The notes below the pieces were generated by a model. It saw only the letters and a list, made by a program, of their open reading frames with translations, was not told the origin of the DNA and searched no databases. A stretch of DNA of 16,053 nt from Prevotellaceae bacterium (lineage in GTDB: Bacteria; Bacteroidota; Bacteroidia; Bacteroidales; Paludibacteraceae): NCBI GenBank assembly GCA_031255055.1, contig JAIRTG010000008.1:1-16053 (forward strand), written 5' to 3'. The position numbers were made by a program, and so were the translations under genes. Below, in pieces: positions 7,685 to 15,299 of this stretch (within the stretch, counting starts at the first letter, position 1; each line of letters opens with the position of its first letter).

Positions 7685-7852
7685 ATGGCTTACGTAATTT
7701 CAGAAGATTGTATTGCTTGCGGCTCTTGCATCAGCGAGTGTCCCGTAGAAGCAATTTCGGAAGGCGATATCTATGTGATCGATCCTGAAGTATGTACCGA
7801 TTGCGGAACTTGCGCCGATGTTTGTCCTTCGGATGCTATCAGCCCCGAATAG
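7685..7852 (+). CDS. Ferredoxin, 2[4Fe-4S] bacterial type
   Basis: The protein has 55 residues, the usual length of clostridial-type ferredoxins. It contains two complete cluster motifs: CIACGSCISECP and CTDCGTCADVCP, each C-x2-C-x2-C-x3-CP, arranged with the pseudo-twofold symmetry of the family. Each cluster takes three cysteines from one motif and the fourth from the other. It is a soluble, low-potential electron carrier; in anaerobes the usual partners are pyruvate:ferredoxin oxidoreductase, Rnf or hydrogenases, none of which is in this window. The ATG at 7685 is chosen because MAYVI is the conserved N-terminus and the promoter ends just upstream. Transcribed alone between its own promoter and a terminator at 7873-7913. 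Confidence 0.96.
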   Translation: MAYVISEDCIACGSCISECPVEAISEGDIYVIDPEVCTDCGTCADVCPSDAISPE

Positions 7853-7872
7853 TCAGGTATTAAATTTATAGA

Positions 7873-7913
7873 AAATCCTCTGTCTGCATTTGCGGGCGGG
7901 GGATTTGTTTTTT
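7873..7913 (+). terminator. Terminator after the ferredoxin gene
   Basis: An 8-bp stem with one G-U pair (AAATCCTC 7873-7880 with GGGGATTT 7899-7906) encloses an 18-base loop and is followed by a run of T (7908-7913). It begins 20 bp after the stop codon. Confidence 0.65.
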
Positions 7914-7977
7914 ATGCCCGATATGATGGTTTTATCCCTGTTTTCAGTTCCGGTTAGACATTCATCCTGTTTCAAGA

Positions 7978-8040
7978 GTGTAAGTTGGCGGGTTCTCGGT
8001 GTAAGTTGGCCTTATGTCGATGTAAGTCAACCCGCAGGGT
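7978..8040 (+). repeat. Three tandem 21-bp imperfect repeats
   Basis: The units start at 7978, 7999 and 8020 and share RTGTAAGT at their start; units 1 and 2 share GTGTAAGTTGGC and end in CG. Unit 1 contains GCGGGTT and unit 3 contains the complementary AACCCGC (8028-8034), so the array can also fold back on itself. Confidence 0.75.
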
Positions 8041-8111
8041 TGAATAGGAGTAACCACAAGCGAAAGCCTCCGGAAAAGCTCCCTCCTTGATCTTTCTAAG
8101 GGTCACGCCTC

Positions 8112-8150
8112 GTTCGTTCTAAGGAACACACCGGGTTCGTGGGAACGAAC
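8112..8150. repeat. Inverted repeat in the ferredoxin-lon gap
   Basis: GTTCGTTC (8112-8119) is matched by GAACGAAC (8143-8150), an 8-bp perfect stem with a 23-base loop. No T-run follows, so it is not a typical terminator. Confidence 0.6.
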
Positions 8151-8306
8151 ACGCCTTGAATACGCCCGTATCAGATCGGTTGTCGTGATTTGATAATCGG
8201 CAGTCCGCTCTTTTCCACAAACGAACAACTCACAAAATCCAATAATACCGTTTCTGTTTTGGTGTCGCGCTTGGTGTCATGTGTTTAGTGCTACAAGTTC
8301 GCCATG

Positions 8307-8352
8307 TTAAACTATTAAACACTAATCATTAACCACTAAGAAACCACTAAGA
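8307..8352 (-). repeat. Degenerate heptad repeat ending in an 11-bp tandem duplication at the lon stop
   Basis: The stretch reads as consecutive heptads of the type ATTAAAC / ACTAATC / ATTAACC / ACTAAGA. Its right end is a perfect tandem pair AACCACTAAGA (8331-8341 and 8342-8352). The stop codon of lon (minus strand, 8349-8347) lies inside the second copy. Confidence 0.75.
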
Positions 8353-10764
8353 AAGAGCGGCATTGATCACTTCGCTGATGTCGTCGACATAGTGAAATTT
8401 CAAGCCTTTCAGATACGATTGTTTTATTTCGTCAACATCTTTTCTATTTTCGCGGCACAGAATAATATCTTTGATGCCTGCACGCTTCGCGGCAAGGATT
8501 TTCTCTTTGATGCCTCCCACAGGCAACACTTTTCCGCGAAGCGTAATTTCGCCTGTCATTGCCGTTTTGTTTCGTACTTTTCGTTTTGTAAAAGCAGAAA
8601 CAATTGCCGTCACCATGGTGATACCCGCCGATGGTCCATCTTTGGGAATAGCACCTTCGGGCACGTGGATGTGGACGCTGTGTTTATCAAACATTGTCGG
8701 GAGGATACCGAACCGGTCTGCATGTGATTTCACATATTCCAACGCCAAAACAGCCGATTCTTTCATCACATCGCCCAGATTGCCGGTAAGCGTAAGTTTC
8801 GGGGTTTTACTTTTGTTCAATCCGGCTTCGACAAACAATATCTCGCCTCCCACCTGCGTCCATGCCAGACCCGTCACAACGCCTGCATAATCATTTCCTT
8901 CGCATTTATCGCTGCTATAGCGCGGAGCACCCAGATACGCTTTGAGGTCTTTGTCTGTCAATTCGATATTATAGTCTTTCAGGGATGCGACATTTCTGGC
9001 CACCTTTCGCATCAGCTTTGCGATAACCCTGTCCAGTTCCCGAACGCCCGACTCACGTGTGTAGGCGTCGATCAGTTCGGCGGCAATCGCTTTTGTCAGC
9101 ACGAATTGTTTCTTTGTCAGTCCGTGATTCTTCAGTTCCTTCGGCACCAGGTGGCGACAGGCTATTTCCACTTTTTCCTCTTGGGTATAACCTGTGACTT
9201 CTATCAGTTCCATTCTGTCCTGCAACGGACGGGGGATTGTGTTCAAATTATTGGCGGTGGCAATAAACAGCACTTTCGACAGATCGAAATCGACATCCAA
9301 ATAATTATCGTGAAAGGTCGTATTCTGTTCAGGATCCAGCACCTCAAGCAGTGCCGACGATGGGTCTCCTTTATAGTCGGCCGAAACTTTATCTATTTCG
9401 TCCAGCACAAAGACAGGATTTGCCGATTCTGCTTTTTGTATATTTTGGATGATGCGTCCTGGCATTGCGCCGATATATGTTTTTCGGTGTCCGCGTATTT
9501 CAGATTCGTCGTGCAGGCCTCCCAGCGAAACACGGACATATTTTCTTTTCAGCGCATCGGCGATTGACCGCGCCAGTGACGTTTTTCCGACGCCAGGAGG
9601 GCCATAAAGACAGATAATCGGCGATTTCATATCGCCTTTCAGTTTCAGTACAGCCAGATGTTCCAACATGCGCTCTTTCACTTTTTCCATGCCATAATGG
9701 TCTTTATCGAGGACTTTTTGGGCGTTATCCAGATCAAAGTTATCTTTTGTAAAGACATTCCATGGCAAATCAAGCATTGTTTCGATATAGTTCAACTGCA
9801 CCGAATAGTCGGGCGAATGGAGGTTTGTACGTTCCAGTTTTTTCAGTTCTCTGTCGAACGCCTTTGCGACGTTTTCGTTCCACTTTTTCTTTCCGGCACG
9901 CTCTCTCAGTTCAACGACATTGTATTCGGGAGAGCTTTCGCCCAATTCGTTTTGAATTGTTTTCATTTGCTGATGCAGAAAATACTCCCGTTGTTGACGG
10001 TCCATGCCTTCGCGTGCTTTGTCCTGTATTGTTGCTTTCAAGTCGACCAGTTGCATCTCTTTATTCAGCAGGTCGAGCAACAGGTATGCGCGTTCTTGAA
10101 CATCGTCGATTTCGAGCAGGTGTTCTTTTTCTTTTACATGGAAAGCAAAATTTGAGCACACATAGTTGATCAGGAACGAAGGGCTTTCGATATTTCGGAT
10201 CGCAAAAGAGGTTTCCTGCGACATCGTGCCCGATTTTGTGATGATGTCGGTCGCCAGATCTTTGATTGTTGAGACCAAAGCCACAAAAACCTCATCGTTT
10301 GCATCCGGAACGTAATCATCCAGCAGGTTCACTTTTGCTTTCAGGTAGGGTTTTTCCTTCACCTGTTCACTCAAGGCAAAGCGTTTTTTCCCTTCCAGAA
10401 TAACCGTCGTGGTATTGTCGGGCATTTCGAGGATTCGTATAATCTGCGCCACAACGCCCGTCTGAAACAGGTCGTTGACTTTCGGGTCTTCCGTTCTTTT
10501 CTCTTTTTGGGTACAAACGCCGATGAGTTCCTCATTTTCGTGTGCTTCGCGCACCAGTTTCAACGATTTCGGACGCGCCACGGCAACCGGTAAAAGCACT
10601 CCCGGAAATATCACCATGTTTCTCAGGGGCAGAATGGAGAGCACATCGCCGGAATGAAGGTTCAACTCCGACGAACGTACGTCGAGCGAAATGATTGGCA
10701 TTATCTCCGAAGAGTCTGCCATTTCATCCAAATAGTAGTGTTTTGTAATATCTTTCATACTCAT
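8347..10764 (-). CDS. lon: ATP-dependent protease Lon (EC 3.4.21.53)
   Basis: The protein has 805 residues from the ATG at 10764 (MSMKD); a GTG at 10827 would add 21 poorly conserved residues and would place the small palindrome at 10779-10793 inside the gene. Order of domains: N-terminal substrate-binding LON domain (about 40-230, LPLRNMVIFPGVLLP), a coiled helical linker, the AAA+ module with Walker A GPPGVGKT (about 388-395), Walker B VFVLDEIDK, sensor FIATAN and an arginine-finger region, then the serine-lysine protease domain with DGPSAGITM (catalytic Ser near 712) and the lysine-bearing PVGGIKEKILAA. All key residues are intact. It degrades misfolded and short-lived regulatory proteins in the cytoplasm as a hexamer. 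Monocistronic. Confidence 0.97.
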   Translation of the reverse strand: MSMKDITKHYYLDEMADSSEIMPIISLDVRSSELNLHSGDVLSILPLRNMVIFPGVLLPVAVARPKSLKLVREAHENEELIGVCTQKEKRTEDPKVNDLFQTGVVAQIIRILEMPDNTTTVILEGKKRFALSEQVKEKPYLKAKVNLLDDYVPDANDEVFVALVSTIKDLATDIITKSGTMSQETSFAIRNIESPSFLINYVCSNFAFHVKEKEHLLEIDDVQERAYLLLDLLNKEMQLVDLKATIQDKAREGMDRQQREYFLHQQMKTIQNELGESSPEYNVVELRERAGKKKWNENVAKAFDRELKKLERTNLHSPDYSVQLNYIETMLDLPWNVFTKDNFDLDNAQKVLDKDHYGMEKVKERMLEHLAVLKLKGDMKSPIICLYGPPGVGKTSLARSIADALKRKYVRVSLGGLHDESEIRGHRKTYIGAMPGRIIQNIQKAESANPVFVLDEIDKVSADYKGDPSSALLEVLDPEQNTTFHDNYLDVDFDLSKVLFIATANNLNTIPRPLQDRMELIEVTGYTQEEKVEIACRHLVPKELKNHGLTKKQFVLTKAIAAELIDAYTRESGVRELDRVIAKLMRKVARNVASLKDYNIELTDKDLKAYLGAPRYSSDKCEGNDYAGVVTGLAWTQVGGEILFVEAGLNKSKTPKLTLTGNLGDVMKESAVLALEYVKSHADRFGILPTMFDKHSVHIHVPEGAIPKDGPSAGITMVTAIVSAFTKRKVRNKTAMTGEITLRGKVLPVGGIKEKILAAKRAGIKDIILCRENRKDVDEIKQSYLKGLKFHYVDDISEVINAALS

Positions 10765-10778
10765 ATCGTATCGTTTTT

Positions 10779-10793
10779 CTGCCAAACTGACAG
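10779..10793 (-). promoter_or_regulatory. Small imperfect palindrome just upstream of the lon start
   Basis: On the minus strand CTGTCA-GTT-TGGCAG (10793-10779) is an inverted repeat matching at 5 of 6 positions per arm, 14 bp before the chosen ATG. Its position would let a bound repressor block transcription or the mRNA start. Role as an operator is inferred only. Confidence 0.4.
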
Positions 10794-10827
10794 TATAATT
10801 TTTATTTATGAGGTGTTTATCAAGCAC

Positions 10828-11089
10828 GCTTCTTTTTTCTCTATCTAATTATTAGGGCATTAATAAAAATTTGTTTCACAGTCCGCCCGTAAGTCAATTG
10901 CCGTGCCAAAGTCTTGATACAGCGATTTGTGATTGGTGGTTAACGGTTTTACCCGCAACGATGCCACCAACCGCCTTGAAAAGATTCTTTGTAAAAATCT
11001 TGCGTGTTTAAAAGAATACATCTACATTCGCGGTGTTTTTGCGAAGTGAGAACGGAAACAGTATTTTCAGTACAATTATTATAGAAAAC
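10828..11089. other. Divergent intergenic region between lon and the BspA-like gene
   Basis: I found no perfect TAnnTTTG box for either gene. For the plus-strand gene a one-mismatch box TGTTTTTG (11034-11041) lies about 50 bp before the ATG. The region holds a copy of the GATTGGTGGTT motif (10931-10941), which can pair with CCACCAA (10969-10975), and a 21-bp near-palindrome (10981-11001). Confidence 0.5.
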
Positions 11090-12484
11090 ATGAAAAAAAC
11101 AATTTTACTTTTAACGATAGCTTTCAGTCTTTGTGCTATAAACAAGGCGGCGTCTCAGGATGTGGCTTCCGGCGTAACAGGGGAGTGTGTGTGGACAGTT
11201 ACCGGAACGTCCGGGAATTATACGCTGACCATTAGCGGCAACGGCACAATGGCGGATTATACCGGAAAGGATGGCGATCGTGCGCCCTGGTATGCCTGGC
11301 GGAATGGCATCAAAACGGTGGACATAAAACAGGGGGTGACGTCGGTCGGGGGGGCGGCTTTCTATGAGTGCAAAGGACTGACATCGGTTGTCATTCCCAA
11401 TTCGGCGACGAAGATCGGAGATAAGACTTTCTACAACAGCCGCAATTTGGTATCTGTCATCATCGGCAGTTCGGTGACGGCGATTGGCAATCAGGCGTTC
11501 TACAATTGCACCGACCTGACGTCGGTTGTCATTCCCAATTCGGTGACGACAATCGGGAATGCGGCTTTTGCCTATTGCAGCGACCTGACATCGGTAGCCC
11601 TTCCCAACTCGGTGACGGCCATCGGTACGCATGCTTTTACCCGATGCAGCAGTTTGACGTCGGTCATCATTCCCAATTCGGTGACAGCGATTGGGAGTCA
11701 TGCGTTTTCGGGCTGCGACGGCCTGCTGTCGGCAATTGTGGGCAATGCGGTGACGACGATAGGCCATCAGGCGTTCTACGAGTGCCGTGCCTTGCATCTG
11801 GTAACTGTTGGCAGTTCGGTGGCAACGATAGGCGATTATGCCTTTGGCTGGTGTACCAACGTGACAGAGTTGTATATCAGGGCGCAAACTCCTCCCCAGC
11901 TTGGCGAGGATGTTTTTGGTTATATGAATAAAAATCTCTCTGTACACGTGCCTTGCGAAACGACAGATGTGTATCAAAGCGCTGCCGGATGGGATTATTT
12001 CGGTGATTATGTCGCCGATGTTGCCGAGGCGAACATAATCGTGAAAAGCAGCGACCCGACAATGGGAACAGCCATTGTGAAGCAGCGAAATACCTGTACG
12101 GAAAATGTCGCCGTTATTGAGGCTATTGCCAAAGGGGGCTATCGTTTTGTGCAATGGCATGACGGCAATACGGATAATCCGCGTACTGTCACTGTGACGG
12201 AGGATGTGATTTTTATCGCCGATTTTGATATAAAGGTCGGAATCACGGAAGTAGTATCGTCCACTGTGGTTGCCTATCCCAATCCGGTGCGGAATGTATT
12301 GCATATCAGGTCTGCCGCTGTGGTGGAACAAGTGGGCATCTATGACCTCTGTGGAAAACCAGTGAAGCTGATAACTGCTCCCGGTCGGGAAATAAACGTA
12401 AGTGATTTGGCCTCCGGCCTATACCTCGTCAGGATAACAACCGCCGACGGAGAAACTGTGAGGAAGATAGTGATTGGCAATTAG
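11090..12484 (+). CDS. BspA-like leucine-rich-repeat surface protein with T9SS sorting domain
   Basis: The protein has 464 residues from the ATG at 11090, which opens the signal peptide (MKKTILLLTIAFSLCAINKA); the frame extends to a GTG at 11033, a poor start. A cap domain follows (CVWTVTGTSGNYTLTISGNG). Residues 83-266 hold eight 23-residue leucine-rich repeats of the BspA/LRR_5 type with consensus VTxIGxxAFxxCxxLTSVxIPNS. Then come a single InlB-B-like beta repeat (about 305-370, GGYRFVQWHDG, VIFIADFD) and a C-terminal type A sorting domain (about 390-464) with YPNPVRNVLHI, VGIYDLCGK, INVSDLASGLYLVRI and a final VRKIVIGN. BspA-like proteins mediate adhesion to host or other bacteria. The sorting domain predicts export by T9SS, for which the PorT-like protein is encoded in the same window. 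Binding partner unknown. Confidence 0.92.
   Translation: MKKTILLLTIAFSLCAINKAASQDVASGVTGECVWTVTGTSGNYTLTISGNGTMADYTGKDGDRAPWYAWRNGIKTVDIKQGVTSVGGAAFYECKGLTSVVIPNSATKIGDKTFYNSRNLVSVIIGSSVTAIGNQAFYNCTDLTSVVIPNSVTTIGNAAFAYCSDLTSVALPNSVTAIGTHAFTRCSSLTSVIIPNSVTAIGSHAFSGCDGLLSAIVGNAVTTIGHQAFYECRALHLVTVGSSVATIGDYAFGWCTNVTELYIRAQTPPQLGEDVFGYMNKNLSVHVPCETTDVYQSAAGWDYFGDYVADVAEANIIVKSSDPTMGTAIVKQRNTCTENVAVIEAIAKGGYRFVQWHDGNTDNPRTVTVTEDVIFIADFDIKVGITEVVSSTVVAYPNPVRNVLHIRSAAVVEQVGIYDLCGKPVKLITAPGREINVSDLASGLYLVRITTADGETVRKIVIGN
11336..11887 (+). repeat. Eight 69-bp tandem repeats inside the BspA-like gene
   Basis: The units begin every 69 bp from 11336 (11405, 11474 and so on) and encode one 23-residue leucine-rich repeat each. 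The middle units are most alike at DNA level (CCCAATTCGGTGACG recurs), so recombination could change repeat number; the outer units are more diverged. Confidence 0.85.
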
Positions 12485-12501
12485 CGATCGACGATTGGTG
12501 G

Positions 12502-12578
12502 TTGGTGATTAGTTAGTTGCACAATTCCTTGCGCCCTTTGCGGTTAAACACGGTGAATTAGCACTAACTAATCACCAA
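12502..12578. terminator. 16-bp inverted repeat between convergent BspA-like and der genes
   Basis: TTGGTGATTAGTTAGT (12502-12517) and ACTAACTAATCACCAA (12563-12578) are perfectly complementary with a 45-base spacer. It fills the gap between two convergent stop codons, so it may serve as a bidirectional terminator, though no T-run follows and the loop is long. The left arm continues the heptad pattern GATTGGT/GGTTGGT/GATTAGT. Confidence 0.5.
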
Positions 12579-12594
12579 ACACTCATCAAAACGC

Positions 12595-13911
12595 TTATTT
12601 CCGACGGATGAAAAGATTGATAAATGTTCCGTTGAAATCCCATTTAGAACGAAGTTTATTCTCCAAAAAGCGCCGATAGGATTCTTTTACATACTGAGGC
12701 AAGTTGGCAAAAAACACAAAACTCGGAATATGCGTGCTTGGGAGTTGAGTTACGTATTTAATTTTTACATATTTCCCTTTCAAAGCGGGAGGAGGATAGT
12801 TTTGGATCAAAGGCAAAAAGAATTCGTTTAGCCTTGCCGTTGGAATTTTCTGTTGCTTGTTTTTGTATACGTTCACCGCAGTGTCGAGCACTTTTAGAAT
12901 ACGCTGCTTGGTAATCGCCGAAGCAAAAATGATGGGAAAGTCCGTAAAAGGCGCCAATCGCTCGCGAATGGATTTTTCGTAGTTCTTGACATCCGAATTT
13001 TCTTTCTCGACTATCAAATCCCATTTATTGACGCAAACCACCAAGCCTTTTTTGTTTTTTTGTATCAAAGAAAAGATATTCAAATCCTGACTTTCTATGC
13101 CGCGCGTAGCATCGATCATCAAAATGCACACATCCGAATTTTCGATTGCTCTGATAGAACGTATAACGGAATAATATTCGAGATCTTCGTTCACTTTGGC
13201 TTTTTTCCGGATGCCTGCGGTATCGACTAAATAGAAATCATGTCCGAATTTATTGAAGCGCGTATAAATCGAGTCGCGCGTTGTTCCCGGAATATCCGTC
13301 ACGATTGTCCGTTCCTCGCCGATAAGCGCGTTGATGATGGACGATTTCCCTGCATTGGGACGACCGACAATGGCAAAACGCGGCAAATCTTCTTCGATTT
13401 CATCAAAGGAAGCCTCTTTTTTAAACGATTTGACAAGCTCGTCAAGCAATTCGCCGGTTCCGAGTCCGTTGATAGCAGAAACGATAAAAGGGTCGCCCAG
13501 ACCCAACTTGTAAAACTCGGCCGCTTGAAACTGCCAATCGAACGTATCGGCTTTGTTTGTGGCCAGGATGACAGGTTTGGGACTTTTCCGCAAAATGTTC
13601 GACACTTCCAAGTCCAAATCCGTGATGCCGTTCTGGATATCCGCCAAAAAAAGCACCACATCGGCTTCTTCGATTGCCAACACAACCTGTCGTTTTATCT
13701 CGTCTTCAAAAATATCTGTTGAATTTACGACCCATCCGCCGGTATCAATAACAGAAAATTCCTGTCCGTTCCAATTACTTTTTCCATACTGGCGGTCGCG
13801 GGTGGTTCCCGCAGTTTCGTCCACGATGGCTCTCCTACTTTTTGTGAGCCTATTGAAAAACGTCGATTTACCCACATTCGGGCGTCCGACGATTGCTACA
13901 ATATTTCCCAT
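12595..13911 (-). CDS. der: Ribosome-assembly GTPase Der (EngA)
   Basis: The protein has 438 residues, the usual length. Two tandem GTPase domains are complete. Domain 1: GRPNVGKS (9-16), TAGTTRD, DTGGW (56-60), NKAD (119-122). Domain 2: GRPNAGKS (183-190), PGTTRD, DTAGIRKK (230-237), NKWD (295-298). A C-terminal KH-like domain (about 350-438) follows, with NYPPPALKGKYVKIKYVTQ and the closing segment RSKWDFNGTFINLFIRRK. Der is essential for maturation of the 50S ribosomal subunit. The ATG at 13911 is unambiguous since MGNIVAIVGRPN is the conserved start. Its usual neighbour era is not seen; here it is flanked by a divergent polyamine gene and a convergent surface-protein gene. Confidence 0.97.
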   Translation of the reverse strand: MGNIVAIVGRPNVGKSTFFNRLTKSRRAIVDETAGTTRDRQYGKSNWNGQEFSVIDTGGWVVNSTDIFEDEIKRQVVLAIEEADVVLFLADIQNGITDLDLEVSNILRKSPKPVILATNKADTFDWQFQAAEFYKLGLGDPFIVSAINGLGTGELLDELVKSFKKEASFDEIEEDLPRFAIVGRPNAGKSSIINALIGEERTIVTDIPGTTRDSIYTRFNKFGHDFYLVDTAGIRKKAKVNEDLEYYSVIRSIRAIENSDVCILMIDATRGIESQDLNIFSLIQKNKKGLVVCVNKWDLIVEKENSDVKNYEKSIRERLAPFTDFPIIFASAITKQRILKVLDTAVNVYKNKQQKIPTARLNEFFLPLIQNYPPPALKGKYVKIKYVTQLPSTHIPSFVFFANLPQYVKESYRRFLENKLRSKWDFNGTFINLFIRRK

Positions 13912-14014
13912 TGTTTTTTATGTCTATCTATTTATTTCAGATATTTACATTCCATTTTGTTGCTGTCGCCAATATTTTCACAAATAAAAGCGATGGGTGC
14001 AAATATTTCGCTCG

Positions 14015-14022
14015 CAAAGGTA
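14015..14022 (-). promoter_or_regulatory. -7 element of the der promoter
   Basis: On the minus strand TACCTTTG (14022-14015) matches TAnnTTTG exactly, giving a leader of about 95-100 bases to the ATG at 13911. The upstream -33 box is weak (T-rich, no clear TTG). Confidence 0.55.
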
Positions 14023-14028
14023 CGGCTT

Positions 14029-14059
14029 TTTGATAGAAAATTAAAAACTGCTACTTTTG
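14029..14059 (+). promoter_or_regulatory. Promoter of the carboxy(nor)spermidine dehydrogenase gene
   Basis: TTTG (14029-14032), a 19-bp spacer and TACTTTTG (14052-14059) match the Bacteroidota consensus perfectly. Transcription would start near 14066, which excludes the TTG at 14067 as a start and supports the ATG at 14097. It lies back to back with the der promoter. Confidence 0.8.
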
Positions 14060-14096
14060 CATTCGTTTGAAAGGTAAATTAAACAATTTAAATAAT

Positions 14097-15299
14097 ATGG
14101 GAAAAGTATTAATTATCGGCGCCGGGGGCGTAGGAACGGTTGTCGCTCACAAAGTGGCCCAAAACACGAATGTTTTCACCGAGATAATGTTGGCAAGCCG
14201 TACCAAATCGAAATGTGATGCCATTGCCGCAGATGTAAAAAGACGCTGGGGAGTGGCGATACAGACTGCAAAAGTTGACGCCGACAGCGTGGCCGAATTG
14301 GTTGAATTATTTTATAACTACCGGCCGGAACTGGTTATCAACGTTGCACTTCCTTATCAGGATTTGGCGATCATGGACGCCTGCCTGAAATGCGGCGTGC
14401 ATTATTTGGACACAGCTAATTATGAGCCGAAAGATGAAGCCAAATTTGAGTATAAATGGCAGTGGGCGTATAAGGAAAAGTTTGAAAAAGCCGGCCTGAC
14501 GGCTATTCTTGGCTGTGGTTTTGATCCGGGCGTCACAAGCATTTTTACGGCTCATGCCGCCAAACATCATTTGGACGAAATACATTATTTGGACATTGTG
14601 GATTGTAATGCGGGCGATCACGGAAAAGCGTTTGCAACGAATTTTAATCCCGAAATCAACATTCGCGAGGTGACTCAGAAGGGGAAATATTGGGAAAACG
14701 GTCGGTGGGTGGAAACCGAACCGCATGAAATACACAAGCCGTTGAATTATCCTGAAATCGGGCCGAAAGAATCGTATGTGATTTATCACGAAGAGTTGGA
14801 ATCGCTCGTTAAGAATTTTCCGACAATAAAACGCGCCCGCTTTTGGATGACTTTCGGACAAGAATACCTGACGCATCTGCGCGTTATTCAAAACATTGGC
14901 ATGGCACGTATCGATGAAGTGGAATTTAACGGACAAAAAATCGTTCCGATTCAGTTTTTGAAAGCGGTGCTTCCGGACCCGGGTGAACTTGGAGAGCACT
15001 ATACAGGGATGACTTCTATCGGCTGCCGCATACGCGGAATGAAAGACGGAAAAGAACGTACTTATTATGTTTACAACAATTGCAGCCACGAAGCGGCATA
15101 TAAGGAAACCGGCACACAAGGCGTGAGTTATACGACAGGCGTTCCGGCAATGATTGGCGCGATGATGTTCCTCAAAGGCGAATGGCGTAAACCGGGCGTT
15201 TTCAACGTGGAAGAATTTAATCCCGAACCGTTTATGGAACAGTTGAATAAACAGGGACTGCCATGGCACGAATTGTCCGGTCTCGATTTGGAAGTGTGA
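14097..15299 (+). CDS. Carboxynorspermidine/carboxyspermidine dehydrogenase (saccharopine dehydrogenase family)
   Basis: The protein has 400 residues, matching the short bacterial branch of the saccharopine dehydrogenase family. The N-terminal Rossmann domain has the dinucleotide motif GAGGVG (8-13) with ASRTKSK at the second strand end, fitting NADPH. Further family segments are LPYQDLAIMDACLKCGVHYLD, LGCGFDPGVTSIF, the catalytic-domain run CNAGDHGKAFATNFNPEIN, and GVPAMIGAMMF near the end. The enzyme condenses aspartate semialdehyde with diaminopropane or putrescine to carboxy(nor)spermidine, the first step of the alternative spermidine route used by gut Bacteroidales. The decarboxylase that completes the route (nspC) is not in the window. 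The gene is followed 73 bp later by the SUI1-like gene in the same direction. Another saccharopine-like dehydrogenase activity is possible but less likely. Confidence 0.87.
   Translation: MGKVLIIGAGGVGTVVAHKVAQNTNVFTEIMLASRTKSKCDAIAADVKRRWGVAIQTAKVDADSVAELVELFYNYRPELVINVALPYQDLAIMDACLKCGVHYLDTANYEPKDEAKFEYKWQWAYKEKFEKAGLTAILGCGFDPGVTSIFTAHAAKHHLDEIHYLDIVDCNAGDHGKAFATNFNPEINIREVTQKGKYWENGRWVETEPHEIHKPLNYPEIGPKESYVIYHEELESLVKNFPTIKRARFWMTFGQEYLTHLRVIQNIGMARIDEVEFNGQKIVPIQFLKAVLPDPGELGEHYTGMTSIGCRIRGMKDGKERTYYVYNNCSHEAAYKETGTQGVSYTTGVPAMIGAMMFLKGEWRKPGVFNVEEFNPEPFMEQLNKQGLPWHELSGLDLEV

Larger units (their letters stand above)
7914..8346. other. Gene-free stretch between ferredoxin and lon with short repeats
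   Basis: About 430 bp separate the convergent ferredoxin and lon genes and contain no credible reading frame. I see three direct 21-bp units (7978-8040), a hairpin with an 8-bp perfect stem (8112-8119 with 8143-8150), and an AT-rich period-7/period-14 repeat running into the lon stop (8307-8352). The middle (about 8040-8200) is G+C-richer and could be a degraded mobile element or a small RNA; neither can be shown from sequence alone. Confidence 0.6.

Noticed and set aside
10765..10827. 21-codon N-terminal extension of Lon from a GTG
   Set aside because: The extension has no family resemblance and would contain the likely regulatory palindrome; ATG at 10764 fits the family better.
11336..11887. 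Regularly spaced repeats considered as a CRISPR array
   Set aside because: Units are contiguous, in frame and protein-coding; no spacers or cas genes.
11111..12331. 406-codon minus-strand frame antisense to the BspA-like gene
   Set aside because: Its His/Arg/Ile-rich, repetitive translation is the mirror of the 69-bp leucine-rich repeats; the plus strand encodes a coherent signal peptide, repeats and sorting domain.
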